Source of the DNA: Hymenobacter sp. BT730
Lineage (GTDB): Bacteria > Bacteroidota > Bacteroidia > Cytophagales > Hymenobacteraceae
Length of the DNA stretch: 64,000 nt
Reading direction: 5' to 3'
Assembly: GCF_030542105.1 (NCBI RefSeq)
Contig: NZ_JAUOFB010000002.1
Coordinates: 248,001 to 312,000 of the forward strand
The notes below the pieces were generated by a model. It worked only from the letters and a program-made list of their open reading frames with translations, was not told the DNA's origin and did not search any database. The translations under genes were made by a program, and so were the position numbers. Below, one piece after another: positions 27,578 to 36,377 of this stretch. Position 1 is the first letter of the stretch; each line of letters opens with the position of its first letter.

Positions 27578-28096
27578 TCAGGAGGGCTCAATATACTTCT
27601 CTACGTCCAGCTCATCCGCGCAAACCGCTAGCAGCTTTGCTACCGCGCTGCCTAACTCCGGATGTACTACGTCTGCCGCAATTTCTACCAGCGGCACCAG
27701 CGCAAAGCGGCGTTCAGGCAGGCGCGGATGGGGAATAGTAAGCTCCGGCGTTTGTAACACTAAATCAGCATATAGCAGAATATCCACGTCCAGGGTACGA
27801 GCGTCCCAGCGGATGCGCCGGGTACGGCCGGCTCGTTGTTCCGTTTGCAGGCAAGCCGCTAAGAGCTGTTCTGGGGAAAGTGCGGTATCAAGCTGCACTA
27901 CTTGGTTGAGGTAAGCAGGTTGGTCGGAGAGGCCCCACGGCGCGGTTTCGTAGAGGCTGGAGGTAGCGGTTACCGGGCCGGCGCTAGTGTGTAACTGCTG
28001 CACGGCTGCGCGGAGAATAGCGGCCCGGTTGCCGAGGTTGGAGCCGAGTAGGAGGTAGGCGGTAGGCAAAGAGAATGGGGATGAATGGTAATGCAT
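27578..28096 (-). CDS. folK: 2-amino-4-hydroxy-6-hydroxymethyldihydropteridine diphosphokinase
   Basis: Folate-pathway kinase that transfers pyrophosphate from ATP to hydroxymethyldihydropterin. The 172-residue protein shows AYLLLGSNLGNR near the N-terminus, SSLYETAPWG, LNQVVQLDT, and RRIRWDARTLDVDILLY with the paired Asp residues that bind Mg, then TIPHPRLPERRFALVPL. All are diagnostic. The start is two bases behind the stop of the upstream hydrolase gene, so the two form an operon. Confidence 0.95.
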   Translation of the reverse strand: MHYHSSPFSLPTAYLLLGSNLGNRAAILRAAVQQLHTSAGPVTATSSLYETAPWGLSDQPAYLNQVVQLDTALSPEQLLAACLQTEQRAGRTRRIRWDARTLDVDILLYADLVLQTPELTIPHPRLPERRFALVPLVEIAADVVHPELGSAVAKLLAVCADELDVEKYIEPS

Positions 28097-28098
28097 GC

Positions 28099-28986
28099 TT
28101 ACAGCACCCGACGCAGAAACTTCACCGTGGCTTCGGCGGCCTGCTGAGTTTCCGTGGGCAAATCTTCAGACTGCCAAGGGTGGGCGCCGCCCAGGTTGTG
28201 CTGTACGTCGGGCAGAATGAGCAGCTCGGCGTCCTGTTTCAGGGATTTTAGCTCGTGGGCGCGTGCTACAGGTACCGTTTCATCCTGGTCGCCGTGCACG
28301 ATGAGCATGGGGCGGCCCCGCAGCTTGCGGCGCACGTTATGCGGGATATCCAGGCGGAGGCGGTTCTTGTGAAAGTCCTCTACAATCTGGTAGTAGAGCG
28401 GCATTTGCTGTCCGGTGCGGCTATTTTCCACATGCAGTACACCCTTTTGCTCCCACATTTGCATTATGGGCTCCGGCCAGCCGGGGTTTACGTTGCTGAT
28501 GGCAGCCCAGCCTACTACCGCCTTCACACGTGGGTCTTCGGCGGTTTTCAGCAGTACCAGGCCGCCGCCCCGGCTGTGGCCCACCAGCGCCAGGCGGGAA
28601 AGGTCGGTTTCGGTGGCCGGAATCGGCGTTTGGGCGGGGTCAAAGAGATAATCCAGCAGGGCGCCAATATCGTCCAGCTCCAGGGAGAAGTTGTTGCGGC
28701 CAAAGGCATCCATGTCTTCCAGGTCGCCGGTTCCCCCCACCACAATGCCGTTGTGGGAAAGGTCCAGCTTCACGAATACAAAGCCTTGCTGGGCAAAGTA
28801 ATCGGCCAGCACATTGAAGTGGCCCCAGTCTTTAAAGCCTTTAAAACCATGGACAAACACCACTACGGGCTTGGGCTTGCCCGTTGGCACGTAGCGGGCA
28901 TCGGCAGCAAAGGAGCGGGTGTGGTGCGGGGCCGTCAGGATAAAATCCAGACGCACTGGCCGGGTGGAGATGGAGGCAGCAGTCAT
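28099..28986 (-). CDS. Alpha/beta hydrolase (dienelactone hydrolase/acyl-peptidase-like)
   Basis: A 295-residue cytoplasmic hydrolase. The oxyanion segment is VFVHGFKGFKDWG, the nucleophile elbow GHSRGGG, the acid lies near VHGDQDETVPV and the catalytic His in DVQHNLGGAHPW. The ATG at 28986 is chosen: the in-frame extension upstream runs through GTG TAC TTT CG, which looks like part of a -7 promoter element rather than coding DNA. The substrate is unknown. It is followed two bases later by folK and is divergent from the polyprenyl synthase gene. Confidence 0.85.
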   Translation of the reverse strand: MTAASISTRPVRLDFILTAPHHTRSFAADARYVPTGKPKPVVVFVHGFKGFKDWGHFNVLADYFAQQGFVFVKLDLSHNGIVVGGTGDLEDMDAFGRNNFSLELDDIGALLDYLFDPAQTPIPATETDLSRLALVGHSRGGGLVLLKTAEDPRVKAVVGWAAISNVNPGWPEPIMQMWEQKGVLHVENSRTGQQMPLYYQIVEDFHKNRLRLDIPHNVRRKLRGRPMLIVHGDQDETVPVARAHELKSLKQDAELLILPDVQHNLGGAHPWQSEDLPTETQQAAEATVKFLRRVL

Positions 28987-29109
28987 AGTCTCTAAAATAG
29001 CAGACAGCGGGCGAAGAGTACGAAAGTACACTGCGAAAACCAGCTCCGGCCAGCTAAGGTTAGGAAACGCCCGGCTGGGGGCGTATCATTGCTGCGCCAA
29101 AATACCCGC

Positions 29110-30090
29110 ATGACTATAACGCTGGACCAGATACAGGCCCCTATTGCGGCCGAAATGGCGGAATTCGAAAAGAAATTCCGGGCGTCCATGCAAACCCGTC
29201 AGTTGCTCCTGGATAAAATCATGGGGTACATTGTGAAGCGCAAGGGCAAGCAGATCCGGCCCATGTTTGTGTTCTTCACGGCTAAAATCAGCGGTGGCGA
29301 CCCTTTGCCTGATGCTGCCTTCCGGGGGGCTGCCCTCATTGAGCTGCTGCATACGGCCACGCTGGTGCACGATGACGTGGTGGATGAGAGCAACTACCGC
29401 CGGGGCTTTTTCTCGGTGAATGCCCTCTGGAAAAATAAAATAGCCGTGCTGGTCGGCGACTATCTCCTTTCGCGCGGCCTGCTGCTGGCCCTCCAAAACG
29501 ACGATTACGAGCTGCTCAAAATTGTGAGCAATGCCGTGCGTGAGCTGAGCGAAGGCGAGCTGCTGCAGATTGAAAAAGCCCGCCGCCTCGATATTACCGA
29601 GGACGTGTACTTCGAGATTATCCGTCAGAAAACGGCCTCGCTTATTGCCTCTTGCTGTGCCGTGGGCGCGGCTTCGGCCGGGGCCGATAAGGAAACTATT
29701 GAACGCGCCCGGCTTTTCGGTGAAAAAGTAGGTATTGCCTTTCAGATTAAAGACGACCTGTTCGACTACGGCACCGCCGAAATCGGCAAGCCCGTGGGCA
29801 TCGATATCAAGGAGAAAAAGATGACGTTGCCGCTCATCTACTCCCTGCAGCAGGCCGACTGGCTGACCAAGCGGCGCGTGATTTACAACGTGAAAAACAA
29901 CGACGGCCGCAAAGACCGGGTGCAGCAGGTGATTGAATTTGTGCGCCAGACCGGCGGGCTGGAATACGCCATTAAAACCATGCAGCGCTACCGCGACGAG
30001 GCGCTGACCATCCTGCGCACCTTCCCTGAGTCACCTTCCCGCACCTCGCTGGAGCAGTTGATTAACTACACCATTGAGCGGGAGATTTAA
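29110..30090 (+). CDS. Polyprenyl diphosphate synthase (octaprenyl/heptaprenyl type)
   Basis: Trans-prenyltransferase of 326 residues that extends isoprenoid chains, most likely for the menaquinone side chain. The first Asp-rich motif is DDVVD at residues 88-92 (LVHDDVVDES) and the second DDLFD at residues 215-219 (FQIKDDLFDYG). The GKQIRP segment near the N-terminus binds pyrophosphate. The ATG at 29110 gives the usual N-terminus (MTITLDQIQAPI). Chain length cannot be read reliably from the sequence, so the E. coli name ispB is not assigned. Confidence 0.93.
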   Translation: MTITLDQIQAPIAAEMAEFEKKFRASMQTRQLLLDKIMGYIVKRKGKQIRPMFVFFTAKISGGDPLPDAAFRGAALIELLHTATLVHDDVVDESNYRRGFFSVNALWKNKIAVLVGDYLLSRGLLLALQNDDYELLKIVSNAVRELSEGELLQIEKARRLDITEDVYFEIIRQKTASLIASCCAVGAASAGADKETIERARLFGEKVGIAFQIKDDLFDYGTAEIGKPVGIDIKEKKMTLPLIYSLQQADWLTKRRVIYNVKNNDGRKDRVQQVIEFVRQTGGLEYAIKTMQRYRDEALTILRTFPESPSRTSLEQLINYTIEREI

Positions 30091-30149
30091 ACCACCAGTA
30101 GGGGCCTGAATTTCCTGGAAAGGTCAGTTGTTGTGGCCGGTTTCCCTTA

Positions 30150-30184
30150 AACAAAAAGCCCCGCGGTCTGCGGGGCTTTTTGTT
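30150..30184. terminator. Bidirectional terminator behind the polyprenyl synthase
   Basis: Stem AACAAAAAGCCCCGC paired with GCGGGGCTTTTTGTT (30150-30164 with 30170-30184), five-base loop. It also serves the converging zinc-ribbon gene. Confidence 0.85.
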
Positions 30185-30250
30185 TAACTATAACAGCGTT
30201 CCGGGGTGGTGCTTAGCGACAAGCAGTCGTAACCCCGGCTTGCCTGTAGG

Positions 30251-30562
30251 CTAAATTTCTGGCTCAGCTACCTGGTAGGAAACACTGCCGGCATCCACGT
30301 CGGATACATCAAAGCTTACGCCATCAAAGTTGCTTTTCACCGTAATTTGGTGGGTCATATTGCAGCCCGGGCATTTCACTTCTTCTTTCTCGAATTGCCC
30401 GTCGTCCTCCAAAGAATTGGCTAGCAGGTCGGGGGCGGGAATGCCAATCAGGTCGGTGAATACTTCGGTGTGGCACTTGTTGCACGCGAATTTCAATCCG
30501 ACGGTGCGGCCCTGCAGCTCGTCAAGCGGAGCGGGGGTGTTTTGTTTCTGCTGAATCCACAT
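30251..30562 (-). CDS. Small zinc-ribbon protein, function unknown
   Basis: A 103-residue protein with two CxxC knuckles, CNKC at about residue 28 and CPGC at about residue 64, separated by 33 residues; this spacing suits a zinc ribbon. The rest is acidic and has no membrane segment or signal peptide. No named family is recognised. It is monocistronic, convergent with the polyprenyl synthase and divergent from galK. Confidence 0.75.
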   Translation of the reverse strand: MWIQQKQNTPAPLDELQGRTVGLKFACNKCHTEVFTDLIGIPAPDLLANSLEDDGQFEKEEVKCPGCNMTHQITVKSNFDGVSFDVSDVDAGSVSYQVAEPEI

Positions 30563-30815
30563 AGGGAACCGGGAGTTTGGTTGTAGAGAAGAATAGGTGA
30601 GCCACGGGGGCTTCTAAGCTCTACGCGAAGAGGGTAGGCTGGGGTTGTGCCAGCTGCCGCAAACTAGGCATTAGGCGGCTATGGGCCAGCCCAGGTTTTC
30701 AGTAAGATTCTGAATCCGGCCCAGACCTGGAAACTGCCACGACGTATCAATTTGGGCGTCCGGAAATAGTATATGCTGGCCGTTTTTATTCTATTGCAAT
30801 TCATTTAGCTTCCTC

Positions 30816-31991
30816 ATGCAGATATATACCACCACTCCTGAAAGTGTTGCTGCCGATTTTCGCCAGCGTTTTAGCGGAGAGCCGCTGCTGGTGCGGGCTC
30901 CCGGCCGGGTAAACCTTATTGGTGAGCATACGGACTATAACGACGGTTTTGTCCTCCCTGCCGCTGTAGATCATGCCATTTACTTTGCCGTGCGCCTGAA
31001 CGGCAGCCGCATGCTAAACCTGGTTTCCCATGATCTGCAGGAAACGCTGAGTGTTTCCCTGGATGCGGTGCACCCTACGGACCATGCCTGGGCCAACTAC
31101 CTGTTGGGCGTGGTAGCGCAGCTGCAAAAGCGCAACCTGCCGCTGGAAGGATTTGACTGCGTGTTTGGCGGTACTATTCCCATTGGTGCCGGTATGTCGT
31201 CTTCGGCGGCTGTGGAATGCGGCATAGCCTTCGCCTTAAACCACTTGCTGAACTTAGGCATTGAGCGCATGGAGCTGGCGCACATGGCCCAGAAAGCAGA
31301 GCATGAGTACGCCAAAGTAATGTGTGGCCTTATGGACCAGTTTGCCAGCCTTTTCGGTCATGCCAACCACGTGGTGCGCCTCGATTGCCGCTCCTTGGAA
31401 TACGCCTACTTCCCCTTCGATACTACCACTAACCGCATTGTGCTGTGCAACTCCGGCGTGAAACATTCGCTGGCCAGCTCAGAGTATAACCTGCGCCGCC
31501 AGGAGTGCGAGCAGGGTGTGAAGGTTCTGCATAGTCACTACCCCAACATTACCAGCCTGCGCGATGCAACTATGGGGCAGGTAGAAGCGCACCGCGCCGA
31601 GCTGGGTGATGTAGTATACCGTCGCTGTGCCTACGTGGTGCAGGAAAACGAGCGGGTAGTACGGGCCTGTCAGCACCTGGAAGCCGGGGATATGCAAGCG
31701 TTTGGCCAGGAGATGTACGGTTCCCACGCTGGCCTGCGCGACCAGTACGAAGTGAGCTGCCGCGAGCTGGATGTATTGGTGGAAGCGGCCCAGAAGCACC
31801 CCGGCGTGTTTGGCGCCCGCATGATGGGTGGTGGCTTTGGTGGCTGCACCATCAACCTGGTGCAGGCTGAGCAGGTAGCGTCTTTTATTGACCACATGAC
31901 GGCCGCTTACCAGCAGGAGCTTGGTCTGCAGTTGGAAACCTATCAGGCCACTATTGTAGATGGCGTCAACCTGACGACGCAGCAAGCCTAA
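30816..31991 (+). CDS. galK: Galactokinase
   Basis: First enzyme of the Leloir pathway: phosphorylates alpha-D-galactose at C1 with ATP. The 391-residue GHMP kinase has the signature GRVNLIGEHTDYNDGFVLP near residue 30, the phosphate loop PIGAGMSSSAAVECG, CGLMDQFAS with the catalytic Asp, and GGGFGGCTINL near the C-terminus. galT follows 27 bases after. In the 250-base upstream gap CCAGGT (30691) and ACCTGG (30725) form an inverted repeat around a smaller TTCAG/CTGAA pair; this could be an operator. Confidence 0.96.
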   Translation: MQIYTTTPESVAADFRQRFSGEPLLVRAPGRVNLIGEHTDYNDGFVLPAAVDHAIYFAVRLNGSRMLNLVSHDLQETLSVSLDAVHPTDHAWANYLLGVVAQLQKRNLPLEGFDCVFGGTIPIGAGMSSSAAVECGIAFALNHLLNLGIERMELAHMAQKAEHEYAKVMCGLMDQFASLFGHANHVVRLDCRSLEYAYFPFDTTTNRIVLCNSGVKHSLASSEYNLRRQECEQGVKVLHSHYPNITSLRDATMGQVEAHRAELGDVVYRRCAYVVQENERVVRACQHLEAGDMQAFGQEMYGSHAGLRDQYEVSCRELDVLVEAAQKHPGVFGARMMGGGFGGCTINLVQAEQVASFIDHMTAAYQQELGLQLETYQATIVDGVNLTTQQA

Positions 31992-32018
31992 TTTCTGGTC
32001 GTTTTTTATCGTCTTTCT

Positions 32019-33068
32019 ATGTCTGGATTTGATACAACGGAGCACCCGCACCGTCGGTTTAATGCCCTGAAGGGGGAATGGGTACTGGTGTCGCCGCACC
32101 GTTCCAAGCGCCCCTGGCAGGGCCAGCAGGAGGCCCCGGAAGGGGAGCAGCGCCCCGCCTATGATCCTAGCTGCTACCTGTGCCCCGGCAACACCCGCGC
32201 CAACGGCGAAATCAACCCCGCCTACGATTCCACTTTCGTCTTCACCAATGACTTTGCGGCCCTGCAGGAGCAGGTGCCCGTGGGCGGCGTCAACGAAGGC
32301 GGCCTGCTGCGCGCCGAAGCGGAATCAGGTGTCTGCCGGGTTATCTGCTTCTCGCCGCGCCATGATTTAACGTTGCCGGAAATGACGACGCCGGCCATTC
32401 GGCAGGTAGTAGATTTGTGGGTAGATGAGTTCCGCACGCTGGGCGCCCGGCCGGATATCAATTACGTCCAGATCTTCGAGAACAAAGGCCAGATGATGGG
32501 CTGCTCGAACCCGCACCCGCACGGGCAAATCTGGGCGCAGCGCACCGTACCCATGGAGCCGGCCAAGGAAAGCACGGAGCAGCTGGCCTATTTCCAGCAA
32601 CACCAGCGCACCCTGCTGGCCGACTATCTGGCCATAGAGCTGGAAAAGCAGGAGCGGATTGTAATTGAGAATGCACACTTTGTGGTGCTGGTGCCCTTCT
32701 GGGCCGTTTGGCCTTTCGAAACGCTGCTGATTGCGCGCCGCCCCGTGCAGGACATCACCCAGCTCACGGATGAGGAGCGGGAGGCGCTGGCCGATATTAT
32801 CCGCCGCCTCACCATTCGCTACGACAACCTCTTCCAGATTTCCTTCCCCTATTCAGCCGGCCTGCACCAGCGGCCCACCGATGGAGAGGATCATCCGGAA
32901 TGGCATCTGCACATGCATTTCTACCCGCCGCTGCTGCGCTCGGCTACCGTGCGCAAGTTCATGGTGGGGTATGAAATGCTGGGCGACCCTCAGCGGGATA
33001 TTACGCCCGAGTTCAGCGCCGGCCGCCTGCGCGACATGTCAGAAGTGCATTACAAGCAGGTGCAATAG
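32019..33068 (+). CDS. galT: Galactose-1-phosphate uridylyltransferase
   Basis: Second Leloir-pathway enzyme, exchanging UMP between UDP-glucose and galactose 1-phosphate. The 349-residue protein has the catalytic motif [10 protein letters not shown] with the uridylylated His168, the metal-binding pair in CYLCPGN, and the terminal block [14 protein letters not shown]. The length matches E. coli GalT. It forms a transcription unit with galK and very likely with the P450 gene that begins 17 bases after its stop. Confidence 0.96.
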   Translation: MSGFDTTEHPHRRFNALKGEWVLVSPHRSKRPWQGQQEAPEGEQRPAYDPSCYLCPGNTRANGEINPAYDSTFVFTNDFAALQEQVPVGGVNEGGLLRAEAESGVCRVICFSPRHDLTLPEMTTPAIRQVVDLWVDEFRTLGARPDINYVQIFENKGQMMGCSNPHPHGQIWAQRTVPMEPAKESTEQLAYFQQHQRTLLADYLAIELEKQERIVIENAHFVVLVPFWAVWPFETLLIARRPVQDITQLTDEEREALADIIRRLTIRYDNLFQISFPYSAGLHQRPTDGEDHPEWHLHMHFYPPLLRSATVRKFMVGYEMLGDPQRDITPEFSAGRLRDMSEVHYKQVQ

Positions 33069-33085
33069 AGAAGAATGTTTCGGTG

Positions 33086-34471
33086 ATGGAAACCCGGGCA
33101 TCCGATACTGCTACCCCGTTTCCCTGGGTACCGCGCTGGCGCACGCTGCTGTCCTCGGTAGCCATGGCCCGCGACCCTCTCGGTAACCTCGACCGCGCGC
33201 ATGCTTATCACGGCGACACGGTGGGTATGCACTTGGGTGGCGTCCGGCCCATTATCGTGACGCGCGACCCGGCACTGGCCCAGCATATCCTGCAGAAAAA
33301 CCACCGTCGTTACCTTAAGTCTGACCTCACGCACGGCCTCATCCGCTACATTGGCCGCGGCCTGCTCACCAACGAGGGCGCCGACTGGCTCCGGCAGCGC
33401 CGTCTGATTCAGCCTGGCTTTCACCGCCAGCGTCTGGCGGGCCTCACGCGGCTGATGCTGGCGGCCGCCGAGGAGTGGACCCAGGAGCTGCGCCAGCGCA
33501 TCGCTGCCGGGCCGGCATTAGTGGATATTCATGAGGCTATGACGCGCGTGGCCTTCCGCATTATTGCGCAGGCCACCTTCGGGACCAGCATGGGCGAGGC
33601 GGAGCGGGAGCGGCTTTCGGAAATTCTTACCCGGATTCAGGCTTTTTACGTGCGCACCATTCGGCAGCCCTACCTGCGGCCCTGGTGGACTATAACCGGC
33701 GGCTACCGCTACCACGATGCTCTGAGCCGGGAATTGCGTGAACTGGTGCGCGGCTACATCCGGCAGCGTCGTGCCGCCCCGGACCACCAAACCCACGACG
33801 ACCTGCTGCAAATGCTGCTGGACGTGCGCTACGAGGATACCGGCGAGCCCATGACGGAGGATCAGCTGCTGGATGAAGCAAATATTTTATTGCTGGCCGG
33901 CCACGAAACCTCTGCTAATGCCCTCAGCTGGCTGTTCTACCTACTGGCGGCAAACCCAGAAAAAGCCACGAAGGTGCGCGAGGAATTGCAGGCAGCCGGC
34001 CTGGTAAATCGGCCGCCCACTTTCGATGATTTGACCCGTTTGCCATACTCCCTGCAGGTAATTCAGGAAACGATGCGCCTGTATCCGCCCGCCTGGATTC
34101 TGGACCGCGTAGCCCTGGAAGAAGACGAGTTTCAGGGGCAGTGCATTCCAAAGGGTACGCTGTTTTCCATCTACCTCTACGGCATGCACCGCCACCCGGC
34201 GTTGTGGTCAGCGCCAACCGAATTTCGGCCGGAGCGTTTTGCGCCCGAAGCGCAGCCCCCAGTGCCAGCCTATGGATATCTGCCCTTTGGTGGCGGCCCG
34301 CGGTTGTGCATTGGCAACCACTTTGCCCTCACGGAAATTCAGTTGGTGCTGCTTGAAACGCTGCGGCATTTCACTGTGGAACTACCAGAGAATATGGTGC
34401 CTGCCTCGGTGCCTTTAATTACGCTACGGCCACAGCCGGGCATGCGGCTGCGGTTTCAGAAAGTAGCCTAG
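33086..34471 (+). CDS. Cytochrome P450
   Basis: A soluble bacterial P450 of 461 residues. The I-helix motif is LLAGHETSANALSW, the K-helix ExxR is ETMRLYPP, and the heme-binding loop FGGGPRLCIGNHFA holds the proximal Cys408. The substrate is unknown. It resembles the CYP102/CYP1-like class often annotated in Bacteroidota with fatty acid or terpene substrates. There is no ferredoxin or reductase gene nearby, so its redox partner must be encoded elsewhere. It follows galT by 17 bases and converges with the metallo-hydrolase gene, with no terminator visible between them. Confidence 0.93.
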   Translation: METRASDTATPFPWVPRWRTLLSSVAMARDPLGNLDRAHAYHGDTVGMHLGGVRPIIVTRDPALAQHILQKNHRRYLKSDLTHGLIRYIGRGLLTNEGADWLRQRRLIQPGFHRQRLAGLTRLMLAAAEEWTQELRQRIAAGPALVDIHEAMTRVAFRIIAQATFGTSMGEAERERLSEILTRIQAFYVRTIRQPYLRPWWTITGGYRYHDALSRELRELVRGYIRQRRAAPDHQTHDDLLQMLLDVRYEDTGEPMTEDQLLDEANILLLAGHETSANALSWLFYLLAANPEKATKVREELQAAGLVNRPPTFDDLTRLPYSLQVIQETMRLYPPAWILDRVALEEDEFQGQCIPKGTLFSIYLYGMHRHPALWSAPTEFRPERFAPEAQPPVPAYGYLPFGGGPRLCIGNHFALTEIQLVLLETLRHFTVELPENMVPASVPLITLRPQPGMRLRFQKVA

Positions 34472-34484
34472 CGCAACCCATATT

Positions 34485-35609
34485 TTACTGCCACCAATGC
34501 TCCTGAGGCAGCGGGCCAACCCCAACCGTTATGGGCTGCCCCAGCCGGGGCGTGGTAATGGGCAGCTGCCGCCGCGCCGCTTCCGCCGTTGCCCGATTTA
34601 CCGGCTCATCCCACGGGTGATTGGCCTCCGTGAAAGCGCCCCAATGCACGGGCATCAGCACCCGGGTCCGCACATCCACGGCTGCCTGCACGGTTTGTTC
34701 GGGCATCATATGAATCTCGGCCCATTGCCGGTCATACTGCCCACATTCCATCAGGGCCAGATCAAACGGACCATGTTTGGCGCCTATAGTCTGGAAGTGG
34801 GGGCCATAGCCGCCATCGCCGCTGTAAAACACGCGCTTTGTGGCTGACTTTAAGACCCAGGAGCTCCAGGAAGTAGAGTTGCGGTTGGTGAGGCCACGGC
34901 CGGAAAAGTGGCGGGCGGGCATGCTCACAATGGTCAGGCCCGGAAGTTGAATGGAGTCGTTCCAGTCTAGCTCCTGCACCTTTTCAGGGGCCACGCCCCA
35001 GGCCAGTAGGTGGGCACCTACGCCCAGCGGCACGTAGAAATGCGCCACCTTATCCTTGAGCCGCAGAATGGTTTTATAGTCGAGATGGTCGTAGTGGTCG
35101 TGGGAGATGAGCACCGCATCAATGGGCGGCAGTTGCTCCGCTGAAATGGGCAGGATGGGGTTGTAGCGCCGGGGCGTTACCCAGGACAGGGGCCCCATTT
35201 TGATGCTGAGCATGGGGTCCAGCAGAATATTGCGGCCACCTATTTCTACCAGACTAGCCGAGTGCCCAAACCACGTCACGCGCAGCATATCGGTTGTTTT
35301 GCGCGTGATGCTCAGCGAATCGAGCCGCTGCATGGGTAGGGGCGCGTTTGGGGTGGTACGCTCGGGTTTGCTGAAGAGAAAGCGCCACAGCACCGAAAAC
35401 GTGCTGCCATCGGTCATGAGCGTGGTGGGTATTAGGTTTTGAAACTCACCGTCCCGGTAATGGCCGCTTTTGGCATAGGCTAGTTTTTGTTCCTTGGTAG
35501 GCTTGCCGCCAAACTCGGGCCCCAGGTTGGCAAAGGCCACGCCTACCACTAGCAGAACCACTACCAGTCCGCCCAAAAGCCGCCCAATAAAGCGTAAGGA
35601 ATTTCTCAT
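34485..35609 (-). CDS. Membrane-anchored metallo-beta-lactamase-fold hydrolase (UlaG/NAPE-PLD-like)
   Basis: The ATG at 35609 starts a 374-residue protein whose first 30 residues form one membrane anchor or signal (IGRLLGGLVVVLLVVGVAFA). The remainder is a metallo-beta-lactamase fold: VTWFGHSASLVEIGG, the zinc motif LISHDHYDHLDY, and later YSGDGGYG and MPVHWGAF. This set is usual for the family that includes UlaG and N-acyl-phosphatidylethanolamine phospholipase D. The active site is probably outside the cytoplasm. Substrate unknown. Confidence 0.87.
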   Translation of the reverse strand: MRNSLRFIGRLLGGLVVVLLVVGVAFANLGPEFGGKPTKEQKLAYAKSGHYRDGEFQNLIPTTLMTDGSTFSVLWRFLFSKPERTTPNAPLPMQRLDSLSITRKTTDMLRVTWFGHSASLVEIGGRNILLDPMLSIKMGPLSWVTPRRYNPILPISAEQLPPIDAVLISHDHYDHLDYKTILRLKDKVAHFYVPLGVGAHLLAWGVAPEKVQELDWNDSIQLPGLTIVSMPARHFSGRGLTNRNSTSWSSWVLKSATKRVFYSGDGGYGPHFQTIGAKHGPFDLALMECGQYDRQWAEIHMMPEQTVQAAVDVRTRVLMPVHWGAFTEANHPWDEPVNRATAEAARRQLPITTPRLGQPITVGVGPLPQEHWWQ

Positions 35610-35732
35610 AAGGTATAATCCGCTGAAGCGGATCCGTTGGAAGAGGTAGTCGGGAGGATGCGCGAAATACTTTACGACGCCCGCCGAATTAGGCCGCATG
35701 TTACGCATTCCAGGGTTTTGCTAATTTGCCGC

Positions 35733-36299
35733 ATGTCCCTACCATTCTCCCTGCTGTCTGCCCCAGCACCCTTAGTGCCCGTGCTGGATACTCCCGACTT
35801 ACTTCTGCGCGGCCCCCGGCCCACCGACCTGCACGAGGGTGCCGCTATGCATCAGGACCCGGAATTTTATCGTTTCCTGGGTGGTAAACCCCACTCTGAG
35901 GAAGATGTGTGGCGCCGCATGCTTTCCCATATGGGCCACTGGGGCATGCTGGGCTACGGCTCCTGGTCTATTGAGGAAAAAGCCACCGGCCGGTTTGTGG
36001 GCACCGTAGGCTTTTTCGATGTGCAGCGCGACCTGACGCCCTCGCTGAAAGGCACGCCCGAAGCTGGCTGGGTGCTGGCGCCCCGCCTGCACGGCCGCGG
36101 CTACGCCAGCCAGGCCCTGCAGGCCGCCCTGGCCTGGGCCGATGAGCACTTACCCACACCGCGCACCACCTGCATCATCGACCCCGGCAATACCGCTTCC
36201 CTGCACCTGGCTAACAAGTTCGGGTATCAGGAATTTGCCCGCGCTATGTATCACGGCGAGGAAATTGTGCTGCTGGAACGCCCGCGCCCAGTGGAATAG
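35733..36299 (+). CDS. GNAT-family N-acetyltransferase (RimJ/RimL-like)
   Basis: A 188-residue cytoplasmic acetyltransferase from the ATG at 35733. The layout is that of the RimJ/RimL group: LLLRGPRPTDLHEGAAMH at the start, GWVLAPRLHGRGYASQAL forming the acetyl-CoA pyrophosphate loop, and IIDPGNTASLHLANKFGYQEF near the end. These enzymes acetylate ribosomal-protein N-termini or small amines; the substrate here is not evident. It is divergent from the metallo-hydrolase gene. Confidence 0.88.
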   Translation: MSLPFSLLSAPAPLVPVLDTPDLLLRGPRPTDLHEGAAMHQDPEFYRFLGGKPHSEEDVWRRMLSHMGHWGMLGYGSWSIEEKATGRFVGTVGFFDVQRDLTPSLKGTPEAGWVLAPRLHGRGYASQALQAALAWADEHLPTPRTTCIIDPGNTASLHLANKFGYQEFARAMYHGEEIVLLERPRPVE

Positions 36300-36319
36300 A
36301 CCTGTTTTGACTAAGGCCA

Positions 36320-36361
36320 TAAAAAAAGCCCGCCTCCCCAGGGAAGCAGGCTTTTTTTATG
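36320..36361. terminator. Bidirectional terminator between the acetyltransferase and the TlpA-like gene
   Basis: Imperfect stem with A-run on the left and T-run on the right around CCCGCCTCCC and GGGAAGCAGG. It serves both converging genes. Confidence 0.8.
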
Positions 36362-36377
36362 GACTGATGCGAGGGAA

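Noticed and set aside
35720..35740. TAATTTGC just before the acetyltransferase ATG as its promoter
   Set aside because: It would leave almost no leader, and no TTTG or TTG lies at the right distance upstream.
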